Part shown: positions 36,342 through 44,574 of the stretch, in pieces | Position numbering within the stretch: position 1 is the stretch's first letter | Layout: each line of letters opens with the position of its first letter | Assembly: GCF_003043945.1 (NCBI RefSeq) | Contig: NZ_PYXG01000002.1 | Location: forward strand, 248,001-312,000 | Direction: 5' to 3' | Source of the DNA: Prevotella sp. oral taxon 376 | GTDB lineage: Bacteria; Bacteroidota; Bacteroidia; Bacteroidales; Bacteroidaceae | Length of the DNA: 64,000 bases | Notes under the pieces: model-generated | Database searches by the model: none | The model's input: the letters and a program-made list of their open reading frames with translations, nothing else | Told to the model about the DNA's origin: nothing | Made by a program: the position numbers and the translations under genes

Positions 36342-38543
36342 ATGAACATTCCTAGTGTATTTTGGCTGGTACCTGTTGCCAGCGTAGTTGCCTTGTTGAT
36401 GGCGTGGTATTTCTTCAAATCCATGATGAAAGCAGATGAAGGGACCCCTCGCATGCGAGAAATTGCCGAGTATGTCAGAAAAGGGGCCATGGCGTATCTG
36501 GGACAGCAATATAAGGTAGTATTTATAGTGTTTATCGTACTGGCCTTGGTTTTTGCTTTCATGGCCTATATTCTTAAAGTACAAAATCCATGGGTCCCGT
36601 TCGCATTCCTTACTGGAGGTTTCTTCTCTGGCTTGGCAGGCTTCTTTGGAATGAAGACCGCAACCTACGCAAGTGGCCGTACTGCCAATGCTGCCCGCAC
36701 AGGGCTTGATGCCGGATTGAAGATTGCTTTTCGCTCCGGTGCTGTGATGGGACTGGTGGTTGTAGGCCTTGGACTGCTCGACATCGCCATGTGGTTTATC
36801 ATTCTTCACTGTGTTTATGCGGATGAGGAAACAGCCCTCATTACTATCACGACCACGATGCTTACTTTCGGAATGGGTGCTTCTACACAGGCTTTGTTTG
36901 CCCGCGTAGGTGGTGGCATTTATACAAAAGCCGCAGATGTCGGGGCAGATATAGTTGGCAAAGTCGAGGCAGACATTCCGGAAGATGATCCCCGTAACCC
37001 TGCTACGATTGCCGACAATGTGGGAGATAATGTTGGTGATGTAGCCGGCATGGGAGCAGATCTCTATGAGAGCTACTGCGGCAGTATCCTGTCTACGGCA
37101 GCCCTTGGTGCCACGGCTTTTGCCATGACCAACGACATGCAGCTGAAAGCCGTTGTCGCCCCGATGCTCATTGCCGCGGTCGGGATATTTCTCTCTTTGA
37201 TTGGGATTTTCCTGGTGCGCACGAAAGAAGGTGCCAGCATGAAAGACCTTCTCCACTCTCTATCCATGGGTACAAATGTAAGTGCCGTCCTGATTGCGAT
37301 AGCCACATTCATCATCCTCTATCTCTTAGGTATCGAGAACTGGCTCGGGCTCTCATTCTCTGTCATAACAGGTCTTGCCGCTGGAGTTATCATCGGCCAG
37401 GCTACAGAATATTATACATCTCACAGCTACAAGCCTACGCAGAAGATTTCTGAAGCTGGACTTACCGGATCTGCAACCGTTATTATCAAGGGTATCGGCA
37501 CGGGTATGATTTCCACTTGCATTCCCGTCCTCACAATTGGCATAGCCATCATGCTAAGTTATCTTTGCGCCAATGGCTTCGATCTGAGTATGGGTGCAAG
37601 CAGTATTTCCCATGGCCTCTATGGCATTGGCATCGCCGCTGTCGGCATGTTGTCGACACTGGGTATTACTTTGGCAACCGATGCATATGGCCCGATTGCC
37701 GACAATGCCGGTGGCAATGCAGAGATGAGCGAACTGGGCGAAGAAATCCGCCATCGCACAGACGCGCTTGACGCACTTGGAAACACCACTGCCGCTACAG
37801 GCAAGGGGTTTGCCATCGGTAGTGCGGCCCTGACAGCCCTCGCGCTTTTGGCATCGTATGTAGAAGAAATCAAGATTGCCATGAGCCGTGCAGCCGAAAG
37901 TGGACAGCAATTCATAGACGCGGCAGGCAATGTGTTTAATCCAGCCACGGCCACGATGCCCGACTTCATGAATTTCTTTCAGGTAACCTTGATGAACCCC
38001 ACTGTCCTCGTCGGCGCATTCATCGGTGCCATGGCAGCGTTCCTATTCTGTGGACTGACGATGGAGGCTGTAGGTCGTGCGGCTCAGAAAATGGTCGTGG
38101 AAGTTCGGCGTCAGTTCCAGACCATAGCCGGCATTCTTGAGGGCAAGGCAACGCCCGACTACGGGCGCTGCGTGGAGATTTCCACCAAGGCCGCCCAGCA
38201 CGAGATGACCGTCCCTGCCTTTTTAGCTATCCTCATCCCTATCATCGTTGGAATCATATTGGGTGTAGCAGGAGTGCTCGGACTCCTGGTCGGTGGCCTT
38301 GCGGCAGGATTCACTCTTGCCATATTTATGGCAAATGCCGGTGGTGCCTGGGATAATGCGAAGAAGATGGTCGAAGAAGGTAACTTCGGCGGGAAAGGTA
38401 GCTTTACACACAAGGCGACGATCGTGGGCGACACCGTAGGCGATCCTTTCAAGGACACATCCGGGCCAAGTTTGAACATCCTCATTAAGTTGATGTCGAT
38501 GGTCAGTATCGTTATGGCAGGCCTTACAGTCGCTTTTATATGA
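36342..38543 (+). CDS. hppA: Membrane-bound pyrophosphatase, K+-dependent, Na+/H+ pumping type
   Basis: Uses pyrophosphate hydrolysis to pump Na+ and/or H+ across the inner membrane. Seen: about 16 hydrophobic segments in 733 residues, the substrate motif DVGADIVGKVEADIPEDDPRNPA, DNVGDNVGD, DAYGPIADNAGG and VGDTVGDPFKDTSGPS. The GNTTAATGKGF stretch has A484 and G487 where K+-independent enzymes have K and T, which marks the K+-dependent class. Bacteroides relatives pump Na+ and H+. The gene is monocistronic in appearance; a long frame on its other strand is a shadow. Confidence 0.95.
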   Translation: MNIPSVFWLVPVASVVALLMAWYFFKSMMKADEGTPRMREIAEYVRKGAMAYLGQQYKVVFIVFIVLALVFAFMAYILKVQNPWVPFAFLTGGFFSGLAGFFGMKTATYASGRTANAARTGLDAGLKIAFRSGAVMGLVVVGLGLLDIAMWFIILHCVYADEETALITITTTMLTFGMGASTQALFARVGGGIYTKAADVGADIVGKVEADIPEDDPRNPATIADNVGDNVGDVAGMGADLYESYCGSILSTAALGATAFAMTNDMQLKAVVAPMLIAAVGIFLSLIGIFLVRTKEGASMKDLLHSLSMGTNVSAVLIAIATFIILYLLGIENWLGLSFSVITGLAAGVIIGQATEYYTSHSYKPTQKISEAGLTGSATVIIKGIGTGMISTCIPVLTIGIAIMLSYLCANGFDLSMGASSISHGLYGIGIAAVGMLSTLGITLATDAYGPIADNAGGNAEMSELGEEIRHRTDALDALGNTTAATGKGFAIGSAALTALALLASYVEEIKIAMSRAAESGQQFIDAAGNVFNPATATMPDFMNFFQVTLMNPTVLVGAFIGAMAAFLFCGLTMEAVGRAAQKMVVEVRRQFQTIAGILEGKATPDYGRCVEISTKAAQHEMTVPAFLAILIPIIVGIILGVAGVLGLLVGGLAAGFTLAIFMANAGGAWDNAKKMVEEGNFGGKGSFTHKATIVGDTVGDPFKDTSGPSLNILIKLMSMVSIVMAGLTVAFI

Positions 38544-38572
38544 TATTTCTTTAATAGTCTAAACTAAAAAAG

Positions 38573-38580
38573 TATCTTTG
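38573..38580 (+). promoter_or_regulatory. -7 element of the small His-rich protein gene
   Basis: TATCTTTG 20 bp before the ATG at 38601. It shows that the small gene has its own start of transcription rather than only following hppA. Confidence 0.5.
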
Positions 38581-38600
38581 CGAGAAATAAAAAAAAAACT

Positions 38601-38780
38601 ATGTCGGAAAACTATAGACATCATCACAATCATCACAGGCGTATTGAGAAAACCAGGCTAAAGACTCTGGCCTCCCAAAAGCGTAAAAAGATTATAGCAA
38701 ATATATCATTTACGGCTTTGTGTGTCATAGCCTCTGCCATCATCATCTTTGTAATCTGGTTATATATGCCTGGTGCATGA
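38601..38780 (+). CDS. 59-residue membrane protein with N-terminal His cluster
   Basis: Short gene not matching a family I know. Seen: HHHNHH at residues 7-12, a basic stretch (KTRLKTLASQKRKK) at about 18-31, and one membrane helix about 33-54, ending in YMPGA. The positive-inside rule puts the His cluster in the cytoplasm. It has its own -7 element and a perfect 20-bp hairpin right after the stop, which supports a real gene. It lies 57 bp after hppA. Metal binding is a guess from the histidines. Confidence 0.7.
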   Translation: MSENYRHHHNHHRRIEKTRLKTLASQKRKKIIANISFTALCVIASAIIIFVIWLYMPGA

Positions 38781-38824
38781 ATATAGAGAATGGGGTTGCC
38801 AATCGGCAACCCCATTCTCTATAT
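38781..38824 (+). terminator. Perfect 20-bp hairpin after the small gene
   Basis: Arms 38781-38800 and 38805-38824 are fully complementary with a 4-nt AATC loop. The T-run after it is interrupted (ATTCTTTTAT), so it may end or protect the transcript. Confidence 0.65.
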
Positions 38825-38861
38825 ACCCATTCTTTTATATCTTCAAGTATAGTTAATACTC

Positions 38862-39199
38862 CAGTTCGGGATAAGTTTTTCTCTAAAGAGTGATTTGCGT
38901 CTACCAGAAAATGGCGTGGCGTGAGCCGTAGGGGCATGATTCATCATGTTCCGCCTTGGCAATCAAGCTTTGGCGTTTGCTCAAGTTGAGCAAGGCTGCC
39001 GTCATTTGCTGGGACGTTTGCTCGGGTTGAGCATTTAACATCCGTTTTGTTTTGGCGTTTGCTCAAGTCGGGCATTTAACATCTGTTTTGTTTTGATGTT
39101 TGCCCAGGTTGGGCAAGGCTACCGTCATTTGCCGAGACATTCCGCCTTGACAATCAAGCATTGAACACTGCAGATTTTAGAAAAACTTATTCCGAACTG
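38862..39199. mobile_element. MITE-like element with terminal inverted repeats
   Basis: The ends 38862-38882 and 39179-39199 are inverted repeats matching 20 of 21 bases (outer end CAGTTCGG). A 10-bp direct repeat ATAGTTAATA flanks them at 38849-38858 and 39202-39211, as a target duplication would, though 2-3 bp separate it from the repeat ends. The right copy covers the stop codon of the sugar-transferase gene. Inside are a CATGAT-TC-ATCATG palindrome (38935-38948), 19-bp direct repeats at 38950-38968 and 39141-39159 (one mismatch), and four 41-bp units. No coding frame. Confidence 0.65.
38977..39140. repeat. Four 41-bp tandem units, each headed by a 17-bp palindrome
   Basis: Palindromes begin at 38977, 39018, 39059 and 39100, exactly 41 bp apart. 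The first is perfect (TTGCTCAA-G-TTGAGCAA). The fourth (TTGCCCAGGTTGGGCAA) shows a paired T-A to C-G change, and the third has the T-G intermediate at the same pair. The 24-bp tails come in two types: units 1 and 4 alike, units 2 and 3 alike. Confidence 0.85.
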
Positions 39200-39205
39200 A
39201 CATAG

Positions 39206-40633
39206 TTAATAAGCTTTCTGATCATGAATGAAAATCATTTTCACTGTCATGAACATGATTTTAATATCTAACCAAAAACTCCAGTTCTCAATATACCAGA
39301 TATCTCTCTTCACCCTTTCTTCCATCTGCCAGAGCTCTTTGGTCTCACCACGGCATCCTGTTACCTGAGCCATCCCCGTGATTCCCGGCTTACAAAAATG
39401 CCGTACCATATATTTATCAATAAGTTGGCCATAGATTTCCGTGTGGTACAGCATGTGTGGTCTCGGACCGACTATGCTCATATCACCAATCAAGACATTG
39501 AAGAATTGAGGGAACTCGTCAAGGTTGGTCTTCCGCATAAAGTTACCAAAAGCAAATTTTCTTGGATCATTCTCCGTGGCCTGAAGGATGTCTGCCTGTC
39601 TGTTTACATGCATTGAGCGAAATTTTAAACATCTAAATACCTTCCCATTCATTCCTGTACGATTTTGGACAAAGAATATCGGACCAGTACTTTGCAACTT
39701 AATAATGAGTGCAATAATTGGAATAAACGGTAGTAGGCAAATACACACTATCAAACTTACACAAATGTCAAATAACCGTTTTAACACTCTATTTGGCAGG
39801 ATAGACAGCGGCTCGATATGGTTGGTATATACATTTATGTCCCCGAAACGCTCTGGCTTAAGATTCAGTTGATAATTGCCAAACATCCTGGGAACATAAA
39901 AGAATCGAATTACATTCTTATCGCAGAATCTCATAATCTCAACCATCTCCTCCGATTCCTCATGGGACATGCTGCAAAACACTTCATCAAGCTTGTCAAT
40001 ATTCAGAGAATCTCTTTCTTCGGAATCCATTTTCTCATTCAGATCTTCAATGGTACCGAGGTAATTCAGTCCGTCAGGACAATCTTTCATTTCTACACTG
40101 GCGTAATAGCCAAGAACATGATAGCCCATAGATGGAGTAAGAACCAAGCGTTCATAGAGAGTTGCCAACGAAGGGTCGCTACCCACAAACAACACCAATC
40201 TGGTGTTCATTCCTAAATCACGCAAATAGCGGACAATCCCGAGTTCAACAATCCTGGCTGTTATCAACACCACATACTCTACCGCTCCGAAATAGAGCAT
40301 AAAACGAGAAAAATTTCCACCATTCTGTTGAAGTATGCGCAATGTTATGAACAAGAGTCCTACATGGGTGAAAGTCAACCAAAACGCCCTTGTCATTACA
40401 CGCATGATTTCGATTTTCCGATCATGGACTGTCGCATAAAAGAAATATTCTGATATCATCATCGCCATATTGGCCACAACGAAAGTGATACGCTTGGACA
40501 CGAGGATATATTCAGGGACAAGATCCTTTCCGCCCCACTTAACGAAGCCCAACAAGAGCAAATTCATGATAATGAAATCACCTATAATGACTCCAAATTT
40601 CACCAAATTATTTCCATTAGTATATTGTCGCAT
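39206..40633 (-). CDS. Initiating sugar-phosphate transferase (polyprenyl glycosylphosphotransferase)
   Basis: Starts polysaccharide units by moving a sugar-1-phosphate onto undecaprenyl phosphate at the inner membrane (WcaJ/CpsE class). Seen: four N-terminal membrane segments (about 15-130), a CoA-binding-like middle region, a fifth hydrophobic segment near 290-312, and the C-terminal bacterial sugar-transferase domain with KFRSMHVN, DEFPQFFNVLIGDMSIVGPRPH and KPGITGMAQVTG. 475 residues, normal. It is the last gene of the leftward polysaccharide cluster; a MITE-like element abuts its stop codon. The sugar is not determinable. Confidence 0.92.
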   Translation of the reverse strand: MRQYTNGNNLVKFGVIIGDFIIMNLLLLGFVKWGGKDLVPEYILVSKRITFVVANMAMMISEYFFYATVHDRKIEIMRVMTRAFWLTFTHVGLLFITLRILQQNGGNFSRFMLYFGAVEYVVLITARIVELGIVRYLRDLGMNTRLVLFVGSDPSLATLYERLVLTPSMGYHVLGYYASVEMKDCPDGLNYLGTIEDLNEKMDSEERDSLNIDKLDEVFCSMSHEESEEMVEIMRFCDKNVIRFFYVPRMFGNYQLNLKPERFGDINVYTNHIEPLSILPNRVLKRLFDICVSLIVCICLLPFIPIIALIIKLQSTGPIFFVQNRTGMNGKVFRCLKFRSMHVNRQADILQATENDPRKFAFGNFMRKTNLDEFPQFFNVLIGDMSIVGPRPHMLYHTEIYGQLIDKYMVRHFCKPGITGMAQVTGCRGETKELWQMEERVKRDIWYIENWSFWLDIKIMFMTVKMIFIHDQKAY

Positions 40634-40652
40634 CTTGCTTCTATTATTTTTT

Positions 40653-41810
40653 TTACCGAGAATTATACTTTAACCTCCAAAAGAAATGATATATTCTAAA
40701 GTATGGTTCCCAGAAACACTCTGATGGGAAATACCTAAACAAGCGGATATCTCGTATCAGCCGATCCACATTTTTGTAAACGGCACTGTTCTTTAAAACC
40801 AGATATTCATTCCCGAATTGAAATACCCCCAAAAATCTCTTGTCATAATGTCCAAAGTTACCTGTTGTAAGGATTTCATCAAAAAGAAATCTTCCAGATT
40901 TTTCATTAGATTCTGAAATTAAGTATTTATCTTCAAGTCCCAATTTCTCGGATAAGACCCACATCAGCGACTCAGAAATACCTTTTAGTCCCAAAAACTT
41001 TATAATCTTTTTAAAATCTTGTCCATTGGAAGTTTGGCTCTTTAGAAGATAATAATAGTCTACAATCTGTCTTAATCCTATCCCGAAATGCGTAACATGA
41101 TTAAGAATGTGAACCTGTTGATAGATAAGATTAAAATTCCAAGATGGGATACCGATAAGATCCATATGCTCTGGCAATTCTATTTTATTTGATACACTGT
41201 CTTTAAAACCAGAATAAAAGAACTGTTGAATTCTTTTGTTATTCCAAGGATTATTTAGCCAGGATGCCCGATAATGAACTTCAATCTCAATTCCCTCTTT
41301 CTTAATAAATCCTATATGGTGGTAGCAGGCTTTCCCCTCGGGAAATATGTTCTTGCAATACCTAATTACTTTCTTAATCTCATCTTTTGAGGATAATGTA
41401 CCTAAAGTTTTTTCAAGCTTAGGAGCAACTAGTATATCTATATCTCCTGATGTCCTTGAGAATGGATCTGGATAGAATATAGCATTGCCTTGTCCCTTTA
41501 GAATAAGTGCATCAAAGTTTTCTGATTCAAAATTATTCCAAGCCCAGGAAGCAAGCTTATTGAGCTTCAAATTATTCTTTTCTATCTTTTTATATGTTGC
41601 CATCCATTCTAGGATATCATCATCGACAGGTTTGTTTACTTTTAATTCACCTAATTTTTTAATTCCGCACCAATAGACGCCCACAATAGCCTGAGATTTA
41701 GCAAACTCCAATAACGCATGCCAATTGATGGTATCAATACAATTAGGCCTATCTAAAGATGTATCCAAACACCACTTTAGGAAATCTATATATTTATCTG
41801 TCTCGCTCAT
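40653..41810 (-). CDS. Nucleotidyltransferase-fold protein (NTP_transf_5)
   Basis: 385 residues resembling the uncharacterised nucleotidyltransferase family often found in polysaccharide clusters. Seen: LKGQGNAIFYPDPFSRTSGDIDILV at about 120-144, where the KG and DID residues correspond to the fold's nucleotide and metal sites. The rest is alpha-helical without known motifs. Lies 19 bp after its stop from the sugar transferase and 20 bp from the upstream gene, so it is in the operon. Its role in the glycan pathway is unknown. Confidence 0.8.
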   Translation of the reverse strand: MSETDKYIDFLKWCLDTSLDRPNCIDTINWHALLEFAKSQAIVGVYWCGIKKLGELKVNKPVDDDILEWMATYKKIEKNNLKLNKLASWAWNNFESENFDALILKGQGNAIFYPDPFSRTSGDIDILVAPKLEKTLGTLSSKDEIKKVIRYCKNIFPEGKACYHHIGFIKKEGIEIEVHYRASWLNNPWNNKRIQQFFYSGFKDSVSNKIELPEHMDLIGIPSWNFNLIYQQVHILNHVTHFGIGLRQIVDYYYLLKSQTSNGQDFKKIIKFLGLKGISESLMWVLSEKLGLEDKYLISESNEKSGRFLFDEILTTGNFGHYDKRFLGVFQFGNEYLVLKNSAVYKNVDRLIRDIRLFRYFPSECFWEPYFRIYHFFWRLKYNSR

Positions 41811-41830
41811 AGATATTTAAAATATATCTT

Positions 41831-42589
41831 TCAGTTAGAAAACTTTTCTCTTGTAATATAATATATAAACAGCAAATTGCCTAAAATATATCTCTTCCAC
41901 ATTCTTTTCGGTTCTTTTAATAATCTGTACAACCATTCCAATGAATGCTCTTGCCACCATTCTGGAGCTCTTCTCTTCGTGCCGGCAAAGAAATCAAATA
42001 CGGCGCCAATGGTTCCAACATGACAGTGAACACTCAATTCAGGCCAATACTTGTATACCCATTTCTCTTGTTTTGGAGCAGTCATTCCAACCCATAATAA
42101 ATCTGGATTAGTTTTATTAATAGCATTTATGATATTTAGGCTCTCTTGCTCTGAAAGTTCTTGCTTAAAGGGTGGAGAATAAGTTACTATCTTCAAATTG
42201 GGATAAATATCACCTACCTTTTCTACAATTTTATCTAAAACACTTTGTGAACTACCTACAAACATGACAATGGGGTTTAAAGCTAATTCTCCAAAGGAAT
42301 CATATTGTTTCGATGTATTTATGCGATTCATCTCAAACTCAAACAAATCCCATCCTGTAAGTCTTTCTGTAGGCATACTTTTTGCATGCAGCCATTTACA
42401 GGATTTAACAATACTGATACCATCTGGAATTAAAAAATCCCCTCCGATCAAAGCTTTTGCAAAAAACACATCTTTTTGAGCTACATTATAAGAATGGGCA
42501 TTAATCGTGTTTATAAGAACCTTTCCGGGAGGAATCTTGTTCAGTTCCTCCTTAGACTCTACAAGCTTTATATTCTTTAAAGTCAACAT
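41831..42589 (-). CDS. WecG/TagA/CpsF family glycosyltransferase
   Basis: Cytoplasmic-face glycosyltransferase of family GT26, which adds the second sugar (N-acetylmannosamine or a uronic derivative in known members) to a lipid-linked unit. Seen: the LLWVGMTAPKQEKW block, VGAVFDFFAGTKRRAPEWWQ-type motif (residues about 195-212) and the WLYRLLKEPKRMWKRY C-terminal signature. 252 residues, normal. Overlaps the upstream glycosyltransferase gene by 7 bp. Confidence 0.92.
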   Translation of the reverse strand: MLTLKNIKLVESKEELNKIPPGKVLINTINAHSYNVAQKDVFFAKALIGGDFLIPDGISIVKSCKWLHAKSMPTERLTGWDLFEFEMNRINTSKQYDSFGELALNPIVMFVGSSQSVLDKIVEKVGDIYPNLKIVTYSPPFKQELSEQESLNIINAINKTNPDLLWVGMTAPKQEKWVYKYWPELSVHCHVGTIGAVFDFFAGTKRRAPEWWQEHSLEWLYRLLKEPKRMWKRYILGNLLFIYYITREKFSN

Positions 42590-43683
42590 GTCAATGCCTT
42601 TAGAATATTTACAAATCGCTGTTCAAAAGCTTCTAAAGTGTATTCCTGTTGAAATTTGCTCCATCCTTTATTTCCCATTTTCTTAGCTTCATCAGGATTT
42701 TCCATCATCCATTTCATTTTGTCGCACAACATTTCTTCGTTATGCACTTCCACCAAGAAGCCAGTCTCTTCATCATCTACTATAGACGGGATACCGCCTT
42801 CGTATGTAGAAATACATGGAAGCCTATGCTGCATTGCCTCTAACAGGACTAAACTAAAAGCCTCATTTGCATAAACAGTAGGGAAAACAAAACAATCAGC
42901 CATGCTTAATAAGCGTTGTTTATCTTCCCCATATTTAGGTCCAACTGCAATTACATTATTTGTAAGTTGCAACGCCTCTACTCTTTTCCTGAAGTCTATT
43001 TCTGTAATATCTTTCCAATCTCCAATAAAGGTACAAATAAAACTAAACCCTTTCTTTTTTAAGAGCATACAGGCATTTAAAAGAGTATAAACACCTTTTG
43101 AGCGCATCATATTAGATAAGAATAAGAATCTGAAGACAGCCGAATTTTCTTTCTTCAAGACGGGGTCTACACTTGCCATCGGTATTCCATTTGCACAATA
43201 ATATACATCTTCCTGCATCACATATTTAGAAATATCCGGATATAATTCTTTCGAAAGCAAAATAACCTTTAAATCTTCAAAGAGTTTCTTATGCAGCTTG
43301 TCATAAAGCCACTTATCTTGATTAGTCGAAATACCTTTATTATGATAATGGACCACTATGTTTCTACAATGGCATTTAACGAACTGAATAATCAGAAAGT
43401 CTTTAAAAAATGCTTTACCTGAAGCATTTGGAGTAAGGTATATCAAACCCGGGGAAAAATCTCTGATGATTTTTCTTATAACCTTCAACAAAGACCACAG
43501 ACTAAAAAGTTTATGAAGATTTATCTTACCAATATCATTGAGTTTATTGGATGTAGACATATTGATATACCTACATTCAAACTCATCATTGACAAGTTTG
43601 CTGTCATGAATATATTTCCCCATCATTGCGGCCCCATGTATAGGGGGCGGCATATGCATGATAAAGAGCACTTTAGGTTTCAT
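42583..43683 (-). CDS. Glycosyltransferase, GT4-type GT-B fold
   Basis: Retaining glycosyltransferase for the polysaccharide repeat unit. Seen: N-terminal MPPPIHGAA glycine-rich acceptor loop, FLSNMMRSKGV at the start of the donor domain, and the donor-binding E-x7-E motif in EAFSLVLLEAM with the following GGIPSIV. 366 residues. Overlaps its neighbours on both sides (7 and 11 bp), typical of a tight operon. Donor and acceptor sugars unknown. Confidence 0.9.
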   Translation of the reverse strand: MKPKVLFIMHMPPPIHGAAMMGKYIHDSKLVNDEFECRYINMSTSNKLNDIGKINLHKLFSLWSLLKVIRKIIRDFSPGLIYLTPNASGKAFFKDFLIIQFVKCHCRNIVVHYHNKGISTNQDKWLYDKLHKKLFEDLKVILLSKELYPDISKYVMQEDVYYCANGIPMASVDPVLKKENSAVFRFLFLSNMMRSKGVYTLLNACMLLKKKGFSFICTFIGDWKDITEIDFRKRVEALQLTNNVIAVGPKYGEDKQRLLSMADCFVFPTVYANEAFSLVLLEAMQHRLPCISTYEGGIPSIVDDEETGFLVEVHNEEMLCDKMKWMMENPDEAKKMGNKGWSKFQQEYTLEAFEQRFVNILKALTC

Positions 43684-44509
43684 AAAATGTCTTGACTCGC
43701 CACAATTGTGGTATTATACACCTTAAATAAATAGTAAAATAATGGAATGTTGCAAGTAATATATTAAAATGCTTCCGTTCAAAATAAAATGTCTCTTTAG
43801 GCGGCATTCCATTAGGGCGATGCAACATTAGCCATCTTTTTCTAAAAGGTACTTGAGGATTACACCAGCTGTCTAAGTCCTCATGCAAATCACATTCTCC
43901 CAATATCTCCGCCGTCTGATAAATATTTATTCCCAGCTTCCCCGCGCGTAACCCATAATCAAAATCACCCTTACTATGAGTATAATAATAATCCAGATTG
44001 CCAACTTTTTGATATACATTACGAGGTATATAAACGATATTGCCATTAAAGAAATCAACTTTCGTGATTTTTCCTACAGTATTCGCAATCTTACCTTTTT
44101 TGTATCTGCCCCCATAAGTCAACTTTGAATGTGAAGAATCTTGAGTCGGGCCTACTATAATTGATTGATCATTAAATTTATTTGAAGTCTTAAGCAAAAC
44201 TTTTAGCATATTCAAATAGACAACTGTGTCATCATTCAACCAGATATATCCATCAAAATCTTCTTTAGCCGCTTGATTCCAGGCTGTCCACATACCTCTA
44301 TTCCAAAAGAGACTTCCATCCCCATGGATGATAGCAACTTCTGGGAAAATCACAGAAACAGCTTCTGTCGTTCCATCGGTACAACCATCTTCAACAAGAT
44401 AGACTTGAAAATTGCATCGTGGAGGAATAATTTGGCGACCTACCTGTTCAAGACAGCTAAGCGTTTTCTCTTTACGATTATGAGCTGTTATAAGGATGGC
44501 AACTCTCAT
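43673..44509 (-). CDS. Glycosyltransferase family 2 protein
   Basis: GT-A fold inverting glycosyltransferase. Seen: ILITAHNRKEKTLSCLEQV N-terminal strand-helix, EDGCTDGTTEAV nucleotide-binding loop, and the metal-binding WLNDDT (DxD-like) near residue 94-99. 278 residues, with a rhamnosyltransferase-like middle (KGDFDYGLRAGK). Linked to the next gene by an 11-bp overlap. Specificity not determinable. Confidence 0.9.
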   Translation of the reverse strand: MRVAILITAHNRKEKTLSCLEQVGRQIIPPRCNFQVYLVEDGCTDGTTEAVSVIFPEVAIIHGDGSLFWNRGMWTAWNQAAKEDFDGYIWLNDDTVVYLNMLKVLLKTSNKFNDQSIIVGPTQDSSHSKLTYGGRYKKGKIANTVGKITKVDFFNGNIVYIPRNVYQKVGNLDYYYTHSKGDFDYGLRAGKLGINIYQTAEILGECDLHEDLDSWCNPQVPFRKRWLMLHRPNGMPPKETFYFERKHFNILLATFHYFTIYLRCIIPQLWRVKTFYET

Positions 44510-44574
44510 AAATAAAATTCAAATGTTCCAAATAAAGCGTATAAATAACTTTTCTACATGACCCAAATGCAAAC

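Noticed and set aside
36333..37256. 307-codon frame opposite hppA
   Set aside because: Complement of a membrane-protein gene with clear motifs; the product is rich in H, C and G with no domain.
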